Made by a program: the position numbers and the translations under genes. Below, piece by piece: positions 41,652-51,500 of a stretch of 64,000 nucleotides of DNA. The DNA is taken from NCBI RefSeq assembly GCF_900078315.1, contig NZ_FKBS01000025.1, positions 734,171 through 798,170 of the forward strand, read 5' to 3'. The notes under the pieces were generated by a model. It made no database searches, was not told the DNA's origin, and saw only the letters and a list, made by a program, of their open reading frames with translations. Every line of letters starts with the position of its first letter. Position 1 is the first letter of the stretch. Source of the stretch: Bordetella ansorpii. GTDB taxonomy: Bacteria > Pseudomonadota > Gammaproteobacteria > Burkholderiales > Burkholderiaceae_B.

Positions 41652-43808
41652 TCAAGGCAATTCCGCCGCCGCCATCGACCCCGTGGGCGACACCTTGCCC
41701 AGGCGCGCCTTCAGCGATTGCGGCTGGCCGGTGAACAGCGCCGCGTAGTACGTGGCGTTGGACAGGACGTGCTGCACGTAATTGCGGGTTTCGGTGAACG
41801 GAATGGTCTCGGCGAAGATGGCGCCCTCGACCGGCTGCGTGAACGTGGCGCGCCAGTTCAGCGGCCGGCGCGGACCGGCGTTGTAGCCGGCGCTGGCCAG
41901 CAGTTGCGAGTTGTCCAGGTCACGCAGCACCATGTTCAGATAATTGGTACCCAGCTCGGTGTTGACGTCGAAATCGTGCACCTTGGCCGGCGTGAAGTCT
42001 TCCATGCCGATCTTGCGCGCCACCCATTTGGCGGTGGCGGGCATCAGTTGCATCAGGCCCGAGGCGCCCACGTGCGAGCGCGCGTCCATCACGAAACGCG
42101 ACTCCTGGCGGATCAGGCCGTAGACCCAGGCCGGGTCCAGGTCGATGGCGCGCGCCTTGGCGCTGACGCGGCCCTCGAAGGGTGCGATGTAGCGTTGCGT
42201 GAAGTCGAATTCGTTGGACGTGCGGTCGGAGGTGTTGACCACGCGGTCGAAGATGCCTTCGGCACGGGCCAGCTCGGCGGCGGCCATCAACTGGCGGTCG
42301 TTCATGCCGCGCAGCGTGAAGTTCCATTCGGGCACGGCCTCGGCGCGCCAGCCCAGGCGGAACAGTTGCACGGCGCGCACCAGGCCGGGGTTGGCGCGCG
42401 CCTGTGCCATCTCGGCGTCGGTGACGGGCAGCGGCTGCGGCGGCAGCACGATCTTGCGGCCCAGTTCCTCGGCGGACAGCTGGCCGTAGAAATTGAACTG
42501 GCCGGCGATGGACGCATACAGCACGCGCGCCTGTTCGCCGTGGCCCTGCGCGGCCAGGCCGCGCGCCTTCCAGTAGACCCAGGCGGGCTCGGCCTGCTGC
42601 GTGGCGGGCATCTGGCCGATGGAGGCCAACACCCATCTCCAGTCGATCTTGGCCTCGCGCAGCGCGGCGCGCACGCGCCAGGCATGGTTATAGGGTGTCA
42701 TGCGCACCGACTCGCCGGCCTCGCGGTACCAACGGTGGGCGCGTTCGTCGAGGTTCAGCGCGGCGATCAGGGCGTACTGCGTGCGCACCCACGCCACGTC
42801 GGCCTTGGGCAGGCGGCTTTCCCATTCGCGGCGCAGGTATGAATCGGCCACGCCGATGTCCGAACGCGCCAGGCGGGCCAGGGCCAGCGTGACCAGTTCT
42901 TTCTCGTTGCGGCCGACGGGCGACTTGCTCTGCCGCACCAGCCATTTCATGGGATCTTTCAGCAGGGTGGCCAATGCCTTCTGGTCGCCGGACTCGAAGA
43001 TATACGCGCCCAGCTTGTTGGCGTCGGTCAGGTCATTGTCTTCGACGGCGTCGCGCACCAGGGGCTGGATCTGGTCCCAGCCCAGCACGCGGTCGGCCAC
43101 CAGTTGGTCGAACAGGGCCCAGCACGCCGTGGCCGGCTGGAACACGGCCAGCGCCTGGGCGGCGGTGGCGCGCTTGCCGGTCATGTGCAGGGCCTCGACC
43201 CGGGTGCAGCCGACCTGGGTGTTGGAGACCTTGGGTTCGCCCAGGGCCTGCACGGTCTCGAAATCGCCGCTGCGCCCGGCGACGATGATCCAGTCGGTGC
43301 GCAGCTTGTCTTCCAGGTAGCTGCCCGCGTTGGCCTGCAGGAAGCGGTTGAGCGCCGCCACCGGCCGCTGGCCGCCCGGCGGACTCCAGAGCTGATAGCG
43401 CAGCAGCCAGTACTGGGCGTAGATGGACAGCGGATCATTGCCGGCCTGGCTGGCGGACAGGCCCAGGGCCGACCACTGCTTGCGCGTCATGGCTTCGCGG
43501 GAAGACACCACGGCCTGGCGCGCGCTGTCGTCGGGCGACGGCGGCAGGCCGGCCAGTTCGACGCGCGGCACGGAAATGGGACGCTGGAGTTGGGCCTGAC
43601 TCTGCGCCTGCTGCTCGAGCACGCCGGCATTGGCGACAGGCGTCGCCGCGGGCGAGGCGGTGGCCACGGGTTTGGCGGCGGGCGCCTGGGCGGGCTGCTG
43701 CGCGTCGACAGACGAGCAGGCGGTGGACACCAGCGCCAGCGCGGGCAGCCAACGCCGGAAAGCGTGGGGTTGGAAGAATGATGCGCCGCGCGGCCGTGGG
43801 ACCGTCAT
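41652..43808 (-). CDS. slt: Soluble lytic murein transglycosylase (Slt70-like)
   Basis: 718 aa. The N-terminal export signal has a possible lipobox (LVSTAC, Cys at about 31). A long alpha-helical ring region with repeats follows (residues about 90-520). The catalytic domain is [20 protein letters not shown] with the active Glu, then [43 protein letters not shown] and [16 protein letters not shown]. It cleaves peptidoglycan strands to 1,6-anhydro-muropeptides. The frame is open to 43919, but the signal peptide sets the start at 43808. It is divergent from the 5-formyl-THF cyclo-ligase gene. Confidence 0.92.
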   Translation of the reverse strand: MTVPRPRGASFFQPHAFRRWLPALALVSTACSSVDAQQPAQAPAAKPVATASPAATPVANAGVLEQQAQSQAQLQRPISVPRVELAGLPPSPDDSARQAVVSSREAMTRKQWSALGLSASQAGNDPLSIYAQYWLLRYQLWSPPGGQRPVAALNRFLQANAGSYLEDKLRTDWIIVAGRSGDFETVQALGEPKVSNTQVGCTRVEALHMTGKRATAAQALAVFQPATACWALFDQLVADRVLGWDQIQPLVRDAVEDNDLTDANKLGAYIFESGDQKALATLLKDPMKWLVRQSKSPVGRNEKELVTLALARLARSDIGVADSYLRREWESRLPKADVAWVRTQYALIAALNLDERAHRWYREAGESVRMTPYNHAWRVRAALREAKIDWRWVLASIGQMPATQQAEPAWVYWKARGLAAQGHGEQARVLYASIAGQFNFYGQLSAEELGRKIVLPPQPLPVTDAEMAQARANPGLVRAVQLFRLGWRAEAVPEWNFTLRGMNDRQLMAAAELARAEGIFDRVVNTSDRTSNEFDFTQRYIAPFEGRVSAKARAIDLDPAWVYGLIRQESRFVMDARSHVGASGLMQLMPATAKWVARKIGMEDFTPAKVHDFDVNTELGTNYLNMVLRDLDNSQLLASAGYNAGPRRPLNWRATFTQPVEGAIFAETIPFTETRNYVQHVLSNATYYAALFTGQPQSLKARLGKVSPTGSMAAAELP

Positions 43809-43917
43809 GGTGGATTTCTGATAAGGTCCCGATTGACGATCCCGCTGCATAGCCCATCCCGAAAATCTTTTGCCGAACGCCCGCGAGGCGTTTGCGCATC
43901 GAACCACCACGCCCCGC

Positions 43918-44589
43918 ATGCCGATTCAAAACCCCGAACAGAATACAGCAGTCCCATTGCGCACGCGATTGCGGCAAGCCCGGGCGGAAATGCCCGAGGC
44001 CGCCCGCTCGCGAGGGGGATTGCTGCTGCGGGGCAGGCTGTTCAGCTGGTTCAACGCCGCGCGCGATGCGGCCATCGCCTCGGGGCGCCGCCTGCAATCC
44101 GTGGCCGCCTACTGGCCCATGGCCGACGAGCCCGACCTGCGTCCGCTGCTGGAACAATGGGTCGAGGCCGGCGTGCAAGTCAGCCTGCCGCGCATCGCGG
44201 CGCTGGGCAAGCCGTTGGAATTCCGCAACTGGACGCCCGGCACTCCCCTGCGAGAGGGCCATTTCGGCATCCCGGAATCCGACGGGGATCTCTGTAAACC
44301 CGACATCATCCTGGTGCCCACCCTGGGCTACACCGACACGGCCGACCGCCTGGGCTACGGCGGCGGCTACTACGATCGCACCCTGGCCGCCCTGACCTCC
44401 GCGGGCCACGACTACGTCACCATCGGCATCGCCTGGACCGAAGGCCGCCTGCCCCCCGACTACCGCGCCGCCCCCCACGACGTCCCCCTGGACGCCATCC
44501 TCACCCCGGACGGCTGGCTGCCCAGCGCCCCCCTGGGCGCCGCGCCGGCGGCGGGGATCAACGCGGGAAGCCAGTTCATTTTGCGGTGA
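43918..44589 (+). CDS. 5-formyltetrahydrofolate cyclo-ligase
   Basis: 223 aa. LRTRLRQARAEMPEAARSRG is the usual basic N-terminus. VAAYWPMADEPDLRPLLEQW, REGHFGIPESDG and ILVPTLGYTDTADRLGYGGG with YYDRTLA (folate/ATP site) identify the family. It converts 5-formyl-THF to 5,10-methenyl-THF with ATP. No 6S RNA, which often lies beside this gene in other proteobacteria, is recognisable in the 109-bp upstream gap. Confidence 0.92.
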   Translation: MPIQNPEQNTAVPLRTRLRQARAEMPEAARSRGGLLLRGRLFSWFNAARDAAIASGRRLQSVAAYWPMADEPDLRPLLEQWVEAGVQVSLPRIAALGKPLEFRNWTPGTPLREGHFGIPESDGDLCKPDIILVPTLGYTDTADRLGYGGGYYDRTLAALTSAGHDYVTIGIAWTEGRLPPDYRAAPHDVPLDAILTPDGWLPSAPLGAAPAAGINAGSQFILR

Positions 44590-44654
44590 ACGCGGTCAGG
44601 ATCTCTATTAAAGTCAGGGTCTCCAAGATATAGGCACGGCTTTCGCTCGAAGGC

Positions 44655-44790
44655 GTGTTTGGCTGGGAGCGGCCGCACCCGCGCCGGCCAAGTCGGTCGG
44701 CTCGGGCGCGCCACGAGGCGCCCTCGGCCCCTTCGGGGCTCCCCGACCTCCAATTGGCCGTCACGGGCACGGCCACTCCCAGCCAAACAC
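44655..44790 (+). repeat. Structured palindromic repeat, copy 3
   Basis: Arms 44655-44691 and 44754-44790 pair at 32 of 37 positions. Same core orientation as copy 1. The inner hairpin is GCCCC-TTC-GGGGC, a different sequence but the same shape. The outer arm GTGTTTGGCTGGGAG is unique and pairs exactly with its partner. Confidence 0.85.
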
Positions 44791-44873
44791 TCACGTCAAC
44801 GTCATTCGACGCCCCTATTCTCCCTCCTCCCCCGATCTCGATGCGAAAGCATCCGCGGCATGTCCTGAACGCA

Positions 44874-45007
44874 GCCGTCATGCGGCAGCGGGGACCGTGA
44901 CGGCCAATTGGAGAAGGGGCAGTCTCGCGTAGCGAGACCGAGGGCGCCTGCTGGCGCGCCCGAGCCCGCCGACTTGGTCGTCGCGGTCCCCGCTGCCGCA
45001 TGACGGC
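44874..45007 (-). repeat. Structured palindromic repeat, copy 4 (inverted relative to copy 3)
   Basis: Arms 44874-44907 and 44974-45007 pair at 32 of 34 positions. The inner hairpin GTCTCGC-GTA-GCGAGAC differs from copy 2 by a C-to-T change compensated by G-to-A on the other side. The outer arm GCCGTCATGCGGCAGCGGGG is unique. Confidence 0.85.
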
Positions 45008-45139
45008 GGACTCAAGAACCCGGATCAACCGCCTCCAGGAACGCACCATCCCGGCCACACCCCCTCCCCAAAACGGTGCAAAAGGCTCGCCCAAAGCCTC
45101 CCATGCACCACTGTCATGCGCGCCAACATCCAGTCATGG

Positions 45140-45164
45140 CTGGCATGCGGGTTGCTAGGCATAA
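45140..45164 (+). promoter_or_regulatory. Candidate sigma-54 promoter (with overlapping sigma-70 -10) for the ATP-grasp operon
   Basis: CTGGCATGCGGGTTGCT (45140-45156) has the invariant -24 GG and -12 GC exactly 10 bp apart and TTGCT at -12. CATAAT at 45159-45164 could alternatively be a sigma-70 -10, but no good -35 accompanies it. About 80 bp separate it from the ATP-grasp start codon. Confidence 0.45.
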
Positions 45165-45238
45165 TGGGTGATCATGTACCGTCCCCGGCAAAGGGCGGGC
45201 GCGGCCAGGCGTCGTCTGGCGCGCATCAAGGAGGAGCC

Positions 45239-46672
45239 ATGCACGACGCTGCACCCCGCCCCCCGGCGGCCTACGACGAGATGCTCGACGGCCAAGGAAA
45301 CGTGCGCCCCCAGTACCGCGCCTATGCCGAATGGCTGGCGCAGCAGCCCGCCGACGTCATGGCGGCCAGGCAGCTCGAGGCCGACCTCAGTTTCCGGCGC
45401 GTCGGCATCACCTTCTCGGTGGCCGGCGACGCGGCAGGCACCGAACGCCTGATCCCGTTCGATCTCATCCCCCGCATCATCCCCGCCGACGAATGGCGGC
45501 GCCTCGACCTGGGGCTGAAGCAGCGCGTGCGCGCGCTGAACATGTTCATCCATGACATCTACCACGGGCACGACATCGTGCGCGCGGGCGTGGTGCCGGC
45601 CGAGCAGGTGTTCCTGAACGCCCAGTACCGCCCCGAGATGCAGGACATCGACGTGGCCGAGGACATCTACTGCCACGTGGCCGGGGTGGACATCGTGCGC
45701 GCCGGCCAGGGCGAGTTCTACGTGCTGGAAGACAACCTGCGCGTGCCGTCCGGCGTGTCGTACATGCTGGAAAACCGCAAGATGTCGATGCGGCTGATGC
45801 CCGACGTGTTCTCGCGCGTGAAGGTCGAGCCCGTCGCCCACTATCCCGACCTGCTGCTGGACAACCTGCGCGAAGTGGCCGCGCGCAGCATCGAAGACCC
45901 CACCGTGGTGGTGCTGACGCCGGGCATGTACAACTCGGCCTACTTCGAGCACGCCTTCCTGGCCCAGCAGATGGGCGTGGAACTGGTCGAGGGGCAGGAC
46001 CTGTTCGTCGAACAGAACACCGTCTACATGCGCACCACCCGCGGCCCCAGGCGGGTGGACGTGATCTACCGCCGGCTGGACGACGACTTCATGGATCCGC
46101 TGTCGTTCCGCGCCGACTCGGTGCTGGGCGTGCCGGGCCTCTTGTCGGTGTACCGCGCCGGCCGCGTCACGCTGGCCAACGCCATCGGCACCGGCATCGC
46201 CGACGACAAGTCCACCTACCTGTACGTGCCCGACATGATCCGCTTCTACCTGAACGAAGAACCGATCCTGTCCAACGTGCCCACCTGGCAGTGCTCGCGG
46301 CCCAACGAACTGTCGCACGTGCTGGCCAACATGCACGAGCTGGTGGTCAAGGAAGTGCACGGCGCGGGCGGCTACGGCATGCTGGTCGGGCCGTCGTCGA
46401 CCAAGGCGCAAGTGGAAGCCTTCAAGGAACGCGTGCGCGCCAATCCCGCCAACTACATCGCGCAGCCCACGCTGGCGCTGTCGACCATCCCTACCTACGT
46501 GGAATCGGGCGTGGCTCCGCGCCACGTCGACCTGCGGCCCTACGTGCTGTGCGGCAAGGACATTCGCACCGTGCCCGGCGGCCTGTGCCGCGTGGCGCTG
46601 GTCGAAGGCTCGCTGGTGGTCAACAGCAGCCAGGGCGGCGGCACCAAGGATACCTGGGTGCTGGAAGACTGA
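45239..46672 (+). CDS. Circularly permuted ATP-grasp amidoligase (type 2)
   Basis: 477 aa. The start has a perfect AAGGAGGAG 5 nt upstream. Family blocks are YDEMLDGQGNVRPQYRAYAE, RIIPADEWRRLDLGLKQRVR, LEDNLRVPSGVSYMLENRK, RRLDDDFMDPLSFRADSVLG and LVVKEVHGAGGYGMLVGPSS (ATP-grasp phosphate loop). Iyer and colleagues grouped these with alpha-E and transglutaminase proteins as a predicted peptide-bond-forming system; the product is unknown. It is the first gene of an operon with an alpha-E protein and two transglutaminases. Confidence 0.88.
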   Translation: MHDAAPRPPAAYDEMLDGQGNVRPQYRAYAEWLAQQPADVMAARQLEADLSFRRVGITFSVAGDAAGTERLIPFDLIPRIIPADEWRRLDLGLKQRVRALNMFIHDIYHGHDIVRAGVVPAEQVFLNAQYRPEMQDIDVAEDIYCHVAGVDIVRAGQGEFYVLEDNLRVPSGVSYMLENRKMSMRLMPDVFSRVKVEPVAHYPDLLLDNLREVAARSIEDPTVVVLTPGMYNSAYFEHAFLAQQMGVELVEGQDLFVEQNTVYMRTTRGPRRVDVIYRRLDDDFMDPLSFRADSVLGVPGLLSVYRAGRVTLANAIGTGIADDKSTYLYVPDMIRFYLNEEPILSNVPTWQCSRPNELSHVLANMHELVVKEVHGAGGYGMLVGPSSTKAQVEAFKERVRANPANYIAQPTLALSTIPTYVESGVAPRHVDLRPYVLCGKDIRTVPGGLCRVALVEGSLVVNSSQGGGTKDTWVLED

Positions 46673-46709
46673 TGACCTTATTCAAAATCCACGCAGGCTG
46701 GAGGTCCCC

Positions 46710-47678
46710 ATGCTGAGCCGCACCGCCGACAATCTATTCTGGATGTGCCGCCACATCGAACGCGCCGAGAACACCGCGCGCATGCTGGACGTGAACCTGC
46801 AGATGTCCCTGCTGCCGCAGGACGCGCAAACGCTGGAAGGCTCGTGGCGCGCCGTGCTGCGCATCTCCGAGCTGCAGGGCGGCTACGACGCGCGCTACAC
46901 CGGCGTCACGCCGCAGGACGTGCTGCATTACATGGTGCGCGAGGCGCAGAACCCCTCTTCCATCTATTCCTGCCTGCGGGCGGCGCGCGAGAACGCCCGC
47001 GCGGTGCGCGGCAGCCTGACCACCGAGGTCTGGGAAACCTACAACACGACCTGGCTCGACCTGCTCAAGCACCTGGACCGCGGCCTGCCCGAGCGCAATC
47101 CCGGTGAATTCTTCGAATGGGTGAAATTCCGTTCGCACCTGGCGCGTGGCGTCACGCTGGGCACCATGCTCGATGACGAGGCCCTGCACTTCCTGCGCAT
47201 CGGCATGAACCTGGAGCGCGCCGACAACACCGCGCGCATGCTGGACGTGAAATTCCACGAACGCGACGAAGACGGCGGCACGCGCGCCGACCCGCCCCCC
47301 GGCAGCGGCCTGTACAGCGAGTTCTACCGCTGGTCGGCGCTGCTGAGCTCGGTGTCCGGCCTGGAGATCTACCGCAAGGTATACCGGGACGTCATCACGC
47401 CCGACCGCGTGGCCGAGCTGCTGATCCTGCGCGGCGACATGCCGCGCTCGCTGCTGGCGTCCGTCAGCGCGCTGGCCGGCGACCTGGCGCAGGTGTCCAA
47501 CGGCCGGTCGGCCGAGACGCAGCGCCGCGCCGGCATGATGCGCGCGGAGCTGGAATACGGCCGGGTCGAGGACATCCTGCGCGGCGGCCTGCACCGCTTC
47601 CTGGAAAAATTCCTGGCCCGCATCAACGACCTGGGCAACCGCATCAGCCAGGATTTCCTGGTGCCGCTGTCGGCCTGA
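46710..47678 (+). CDS. Alpha-E domain protein (DUF403)
   Basis: 322 aa, all-helical. LSRTADNLFWMCRHIERAEN with TARMLDVN is the family N-terminus (conserved W, R-x-x-E-R-x-E-N), repeated in diverged form as FLRIGMNLERADNTARMLDV. It probably forms a helical scaffold or enzyme whose partner is the ATP-grasp protein; catalytic function is undefined in the literature I know. It lies 37 bp after the ATP-grasp gene and 12 bp before the transglutaminase. Confidence 0.87.
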   Translation: MLSRTADNLFWMCRHIERAENTARMLDVNLQMSLLPQDAQTLEGSWRAVLRISELQGGYDARYTGVTPQDVLHYMVREAQNPSSIYSCLRAARENARAVRGSLTTEVWETYNTTWLDLLKHLDRGLPERNPGEFFEWVKFRSHLARGVTLGTMLDDEALHFLRIGMNLERADNTARMLDVKFHERDEDGGTRADPPPGSGLYSEFYRWSALLSSVSGLEIYRKVYRDVITPDRVAELLILRGDMPRSLLASVSALAGDLAQVSNGRSAETQRRAGMMRAELEYGRVEDILRGGLHRFLEKFLARINDLGNRISQDFLVPLSA

Positions 47679-47690
47679 CCGGAGAGCCCC

Positions 47691-48494
47691 ATGAAGCATC
47701 TGATCAAGCACACCACCCGCTACCAGTACACCTCGCCGGTCAGCTACACCATCCAGACCCTGCGCCTGACGCCGCGCCCCGACGACCACCAGCGCGCGCT
47801 GCGCTGGCACGTCGCCGCGCCCGGCCCGCTGGAAGAACAGGTGGACGCCTATGGCAACGTCACGCACACGCTGGTGCTGAACAAGCCGCACAGCGAGATC
47901 GAAATCCGCGTGACCGGCCAGATCGAGATCGATCCGCTGCAGAATGGCCAGATCCACGGCGGGGAAGAAAGCCGCCTGCCGCTGCACGCCTATTGCGTGC
48001 CCACCCGGCTGACCCAAAGCGACGAAACCATCGCGCGATTCTGCCGCGACGCCGTGCCTGGCGGCCTGACCCGACCCGCCGACGTGATGGCGCTGGCCGA
48101 GGCCATCTGCGACCGCGTCGCCTACGAGCCGGGCATCACCGACGTCACCACCGCCGCGGGCGAGGTGCTGGCGCTGGGCCACGGCGTGTGCCAGGACCAC
48201 GTGCACCTGTTCCTGGCCTGCGTGCGCGGGCTGGGCGTGCCCGGCCGCTACGTCAGTGGCTACTACTACACGGCGGGCGACGTGGCGGCCAGCCACGCCT
48301 GGGCCGACGTGTGGCTGCCCGAGGCCGGCTGGACCAGCCTGGACATCACCAACCGCGCCTTCGCCTCCGACCGGCATTGCCGGCTGGCCGTGGCGCGCGA
48401 CTACGACTCGGCCTCGCCGGTGCGCGGCGTGCGCAACGGCGGCGGCGAAGAGTCGATGAGCGTTTCCGTCCAGATCGACGTGCGGCAGCAATAA
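47691..48494 (+). CDS. Transglutaminase-like cysteine protease
   Basis: 267 aa. The N-terminal bacterial transglutaminase-associated beta domain starts KHLIKHTTRYQYTSPVSYTI. The catalytic domain has Cys167 in GHGVCQDHVHLF, His202 in ASHAWADVWLP and Asp218 in SLDITNRAF. It has no signal peptide and so is cytoplasmic, like the partner ATP-grasp proteins. It probably cleaves or transfers a peptide/isopeptide bond. It is located between the alpha-E gene and the larger transglutaminase. Confidence 0.9.
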   Translation: MKHLIKHTTRYQYTSPVSYTIQTLRLTPRPDDHQRALRWHVAAPGPLEEQVDAYGNVTHTLVLNKPHSEIEIRVTGQIEIDPLQNGQIHGGEESRLPLHAYCVPTRLTQSDETIARFCRDAVPGGLTRPADVMALAEAICDRVAYEPGITDVTTAAGEVLALGHGVCQDHVHLFLACVRGLGVPGRYVSGYYYTAGDVAASHAWADVWLPEAGWTSLDITNRAFASDRHCRLAVARDYDSASPVRGVRNGGGEESMSVSVQIDVRQQ

Positions 48495-48550
48495 AGCCGT
48501 CAAGACACTGGTATCCAATCCCTCGCACCGCCCCCCGCCCGGAGAGCCTT

Positions 48551-51500
48551 GTGACGATCCACGTAGCGCTGAAGCATGTGACGCAATACCGGTACGATCG
48601 GTTGGTGAGCCTGTCGGCCCAGGTGCTGCGCCTGCGCCCCGCCCCGCATTGCCGCACGCCCATCCTGTCGTATTCGCTGACGATCGAGCCGTCGGAATAC
48701 TTCCTGAACTGGCAGCAGGATCCCTATTCCAACTACCTGGCGCGCCTGAATTTCCCGGGCAGGACGCGGGAGTTCAAGATCACGGTCGACCTGGTCGCCG
48801 AGATGGCGGTGTACAACCCGTTCGACTTCTTCCTCGAGTCGTCGGCCGAGAACTACCCCTTCCAGTACGGCGACGAGTTGGCACGCGATCTGGCCCCTTA
48901 TCTGAAGCCGGATCCCGTCACGCCGCTGCTGGCCGATTTCCTGTCGCGGGTGGATGCCAGCGAACAGCGCACCGTCGACTTCCTGGTCGGATTGAACCAG
49001 CAGGTGCACAAGGAAATCCGCTACCTGATCCGCATGGAGCCCGGCGTGCAGACGCCGGAGGAAACGCTGTCGCGCGCCGCGGGCTCGTGCCGCGACTCGG
49101 GCTGGCTGCTGGTGCAGGCGCTGCGCCACCTGGGCCTGGCCGCGCGCTTCGTGTCCGGCTACCTGATCCAGCTGACCCCCGACGTGAAGTCGCTGGACGG
49201 CCCCAGCGGCGCCGAGTCCGACTTCACCGACCTGCACGCCTGGTGCGAGGTGTTCCTGCCGGGCGCCGGCTGGATCGGGCTGGACCCGACCTCGGGCCTG
49301 CTGGCGGGCGAAGGCCACATTCCGCTGGCCGCCACGCCCGAACCGGGCAGCGCCGCGCCCGTCACCGGCGCGGTCGACGAATGCGAGGTCGAGTTCGACC
49401 ACGCCATGGAAGTGACGCGCATCTTCGAGTCGCCGCGCGTCACCAAGCCCTACAGCGCCGAGCAATGGCAGGCCATCAAGGACCTGGGCCATCACATCGA
49501 CGACGCGCTGGACCGCCAGGACGTGCGGCTGACCCAGGGGGGCGAGCCCACCTTCGTGGCCACCACCGACCGCGACGCGGCCGAGTGGAACACCGCCGCG
49601 CTGGGCCCCACCAAGCGCGGCTACGCCATCGAACTGGTGCAGCGGCTGCGCGAACGCTACGGCAGCGGCGGCTTCCTGCATTTCGGCCAAGGCAAGTGGT
49701 ACCCGGGCGAGCAACTGCCGCGCTGGGCGCTGTCGGTGTACTGGCGCGAAGACGGCCAACCCTGCTGGGCCGATCCCTCGCTGTTCGCCGACGAGCGCCG
49801 CCCGGGCCGCCACACCGAGGCCGACGCGCGCCGCTTCATCCTGGAGCTGTGCGCCCAGCTGGGCCTGCCGGCCGACCACGTGCAGCCGGGCTATGAAGAC
49901 GTCTTCTATTTCCTGTGGCGCGAGCGGCGCCTGCCGGTCAACGTGGATCCCTTCGACGCCCGCCTGGACGACGAACTGGAACGCGACCGCCTGCGCCGCG
50001 TGTTCGAGCAGAAACTGGACAAGGTGGTGGGCTACGCCCTGCCGCTGAAACGCGGCGAAGGCCCCGCGCTGGGCGGCCCGTCGTGGGTCACCGGTCCGTG
50101 GTTCTTCCGTGAAGAGCGCATGTATCTGTTCCCGGGCGATTCGCCGATGGGCTACCGCCTGCCGCTGGATTCGCTGCCGTGGGTGTCGGATACCGACCGG
50201 CCGACGGTGCTGGACCGCGATCCCTTCGATGCGCGGCGTCCGTTGCCCGGACTGGCCGAACTGCGGCCGCAGCAGCGGGGCTTGGCGGCGAACGTCGGCC
50301 ACCCCGGCTCGGCCAGCAGCACCGTGCGGGGCGACGCGGCGAACGCGGCGGGCCATCGCGGCGGCAACGGCAACGGCGCGGGCACGGGCGCCGGGCAGGG
50401 CACTCCCGGCGGACAAGGCCCGGGTTCGGCGCACGACATCCCCCTGGACCGCCGTCCCGACCGCTTCGAATCCGCCTCGTGGATCACCCGCACCGCGATG
50501 TGCGCCGAGGCGCGCAACGGCGTTCTGTACGTCTTCATGCCGCCCTTGCAGCGCCTGGAAGACTACCTGGAACTGCTGGCCGCGGTCGAAACCACCACCG
50601 CCCGCCTGGGCCTGCGCATCGTGCTGGAAGGTTATCAGCCCCCGCGCGATCCGCGCCTGAAGGTGCTGCAGGTCACGCCCGATCCCGGCGTCATCGAGGT
50701 CAACATCCATCCCGCGTCCAACTGGGACGAGCTGGTCGACCACACCGAGTTCCTGTACGAAGCCGCCTTCCAGACGCGCCTGTGCCCCGAGAAGTTCATG
50801 GTGGACGGCAAGCACACCGGCACCGGCGGCGGCAACCACTTCGTTCTGGGCGGCAAGACGCCCGCCGACAGTCCCTTCCTGCGCCGGCCCGACGTGCTGA
50901 TCAGCCTGCTGTCGTACTGGGTCAACCATCCGTCGCTGTCGTACCTGTTCTCGGGCCTGTTCATCGGCCCCAGCAGCCAGGCGCCGCGCATCGACGAAGC
51001 CCGCAACGACCAGATCCTGGAACTGGAAATCGCCATCCAGGAGATCCGCAAGCAGCTCGACCGCAACGGTGGCCAGGTGCCGCCCTGGATGATCGACCGG
51101 GCGCTGCGCAACGTGCTGATCGACGTCACGGGCAACACGCACCGCGCCGAGTTCTGCATCGACAAGCTGTATTCGCCGGACGGCCCCACGGGCCGACTGG
51201 GCCTGCTGGAACTGCGCGCCTTCGAAATGCCGCCGCACGCCCAGATGAGCCTGGCCCAGCAACTGCTGCTGCGCGGCCTGCTGGCGCACTTCTGGAAGAC
51301 GCCCTATGCCGCCCGCCTGTCGCGCTGGAACACCGCGCTGCACGACCGCTTCATGCTGCCGGCCTTCGTACGCATGGATTTCGAGGACGTCATCGCCGAC
51401 CTGAACGAAGCCGGCTACGCCTTCGACGCGGCCTGGTTCGCCCCGCACTTCGAATTCCGCTTCCCGCTGTACGGCGACATCGCCGCGCGCGGCATGCAAC

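Larger units (their letters stand above)
44590..45238. other. 649-bp non-coding gap with two structured repeats
   Basis: It contains repeats 44655-44790 and 44874-45007 in opposite orientation, an 83-bp segment between them, and the promoter region of the ATP-grasp operon (45140-45164). No gene is seen. Confidence 0.75.

Noticed and set aside
43809-43917. 6S RNA next to the 5-formyl-THF cyclo-ligase gene
   Set aside because: The 109-bp gap is too short and lacks the long bulged stem of 6S RNA.
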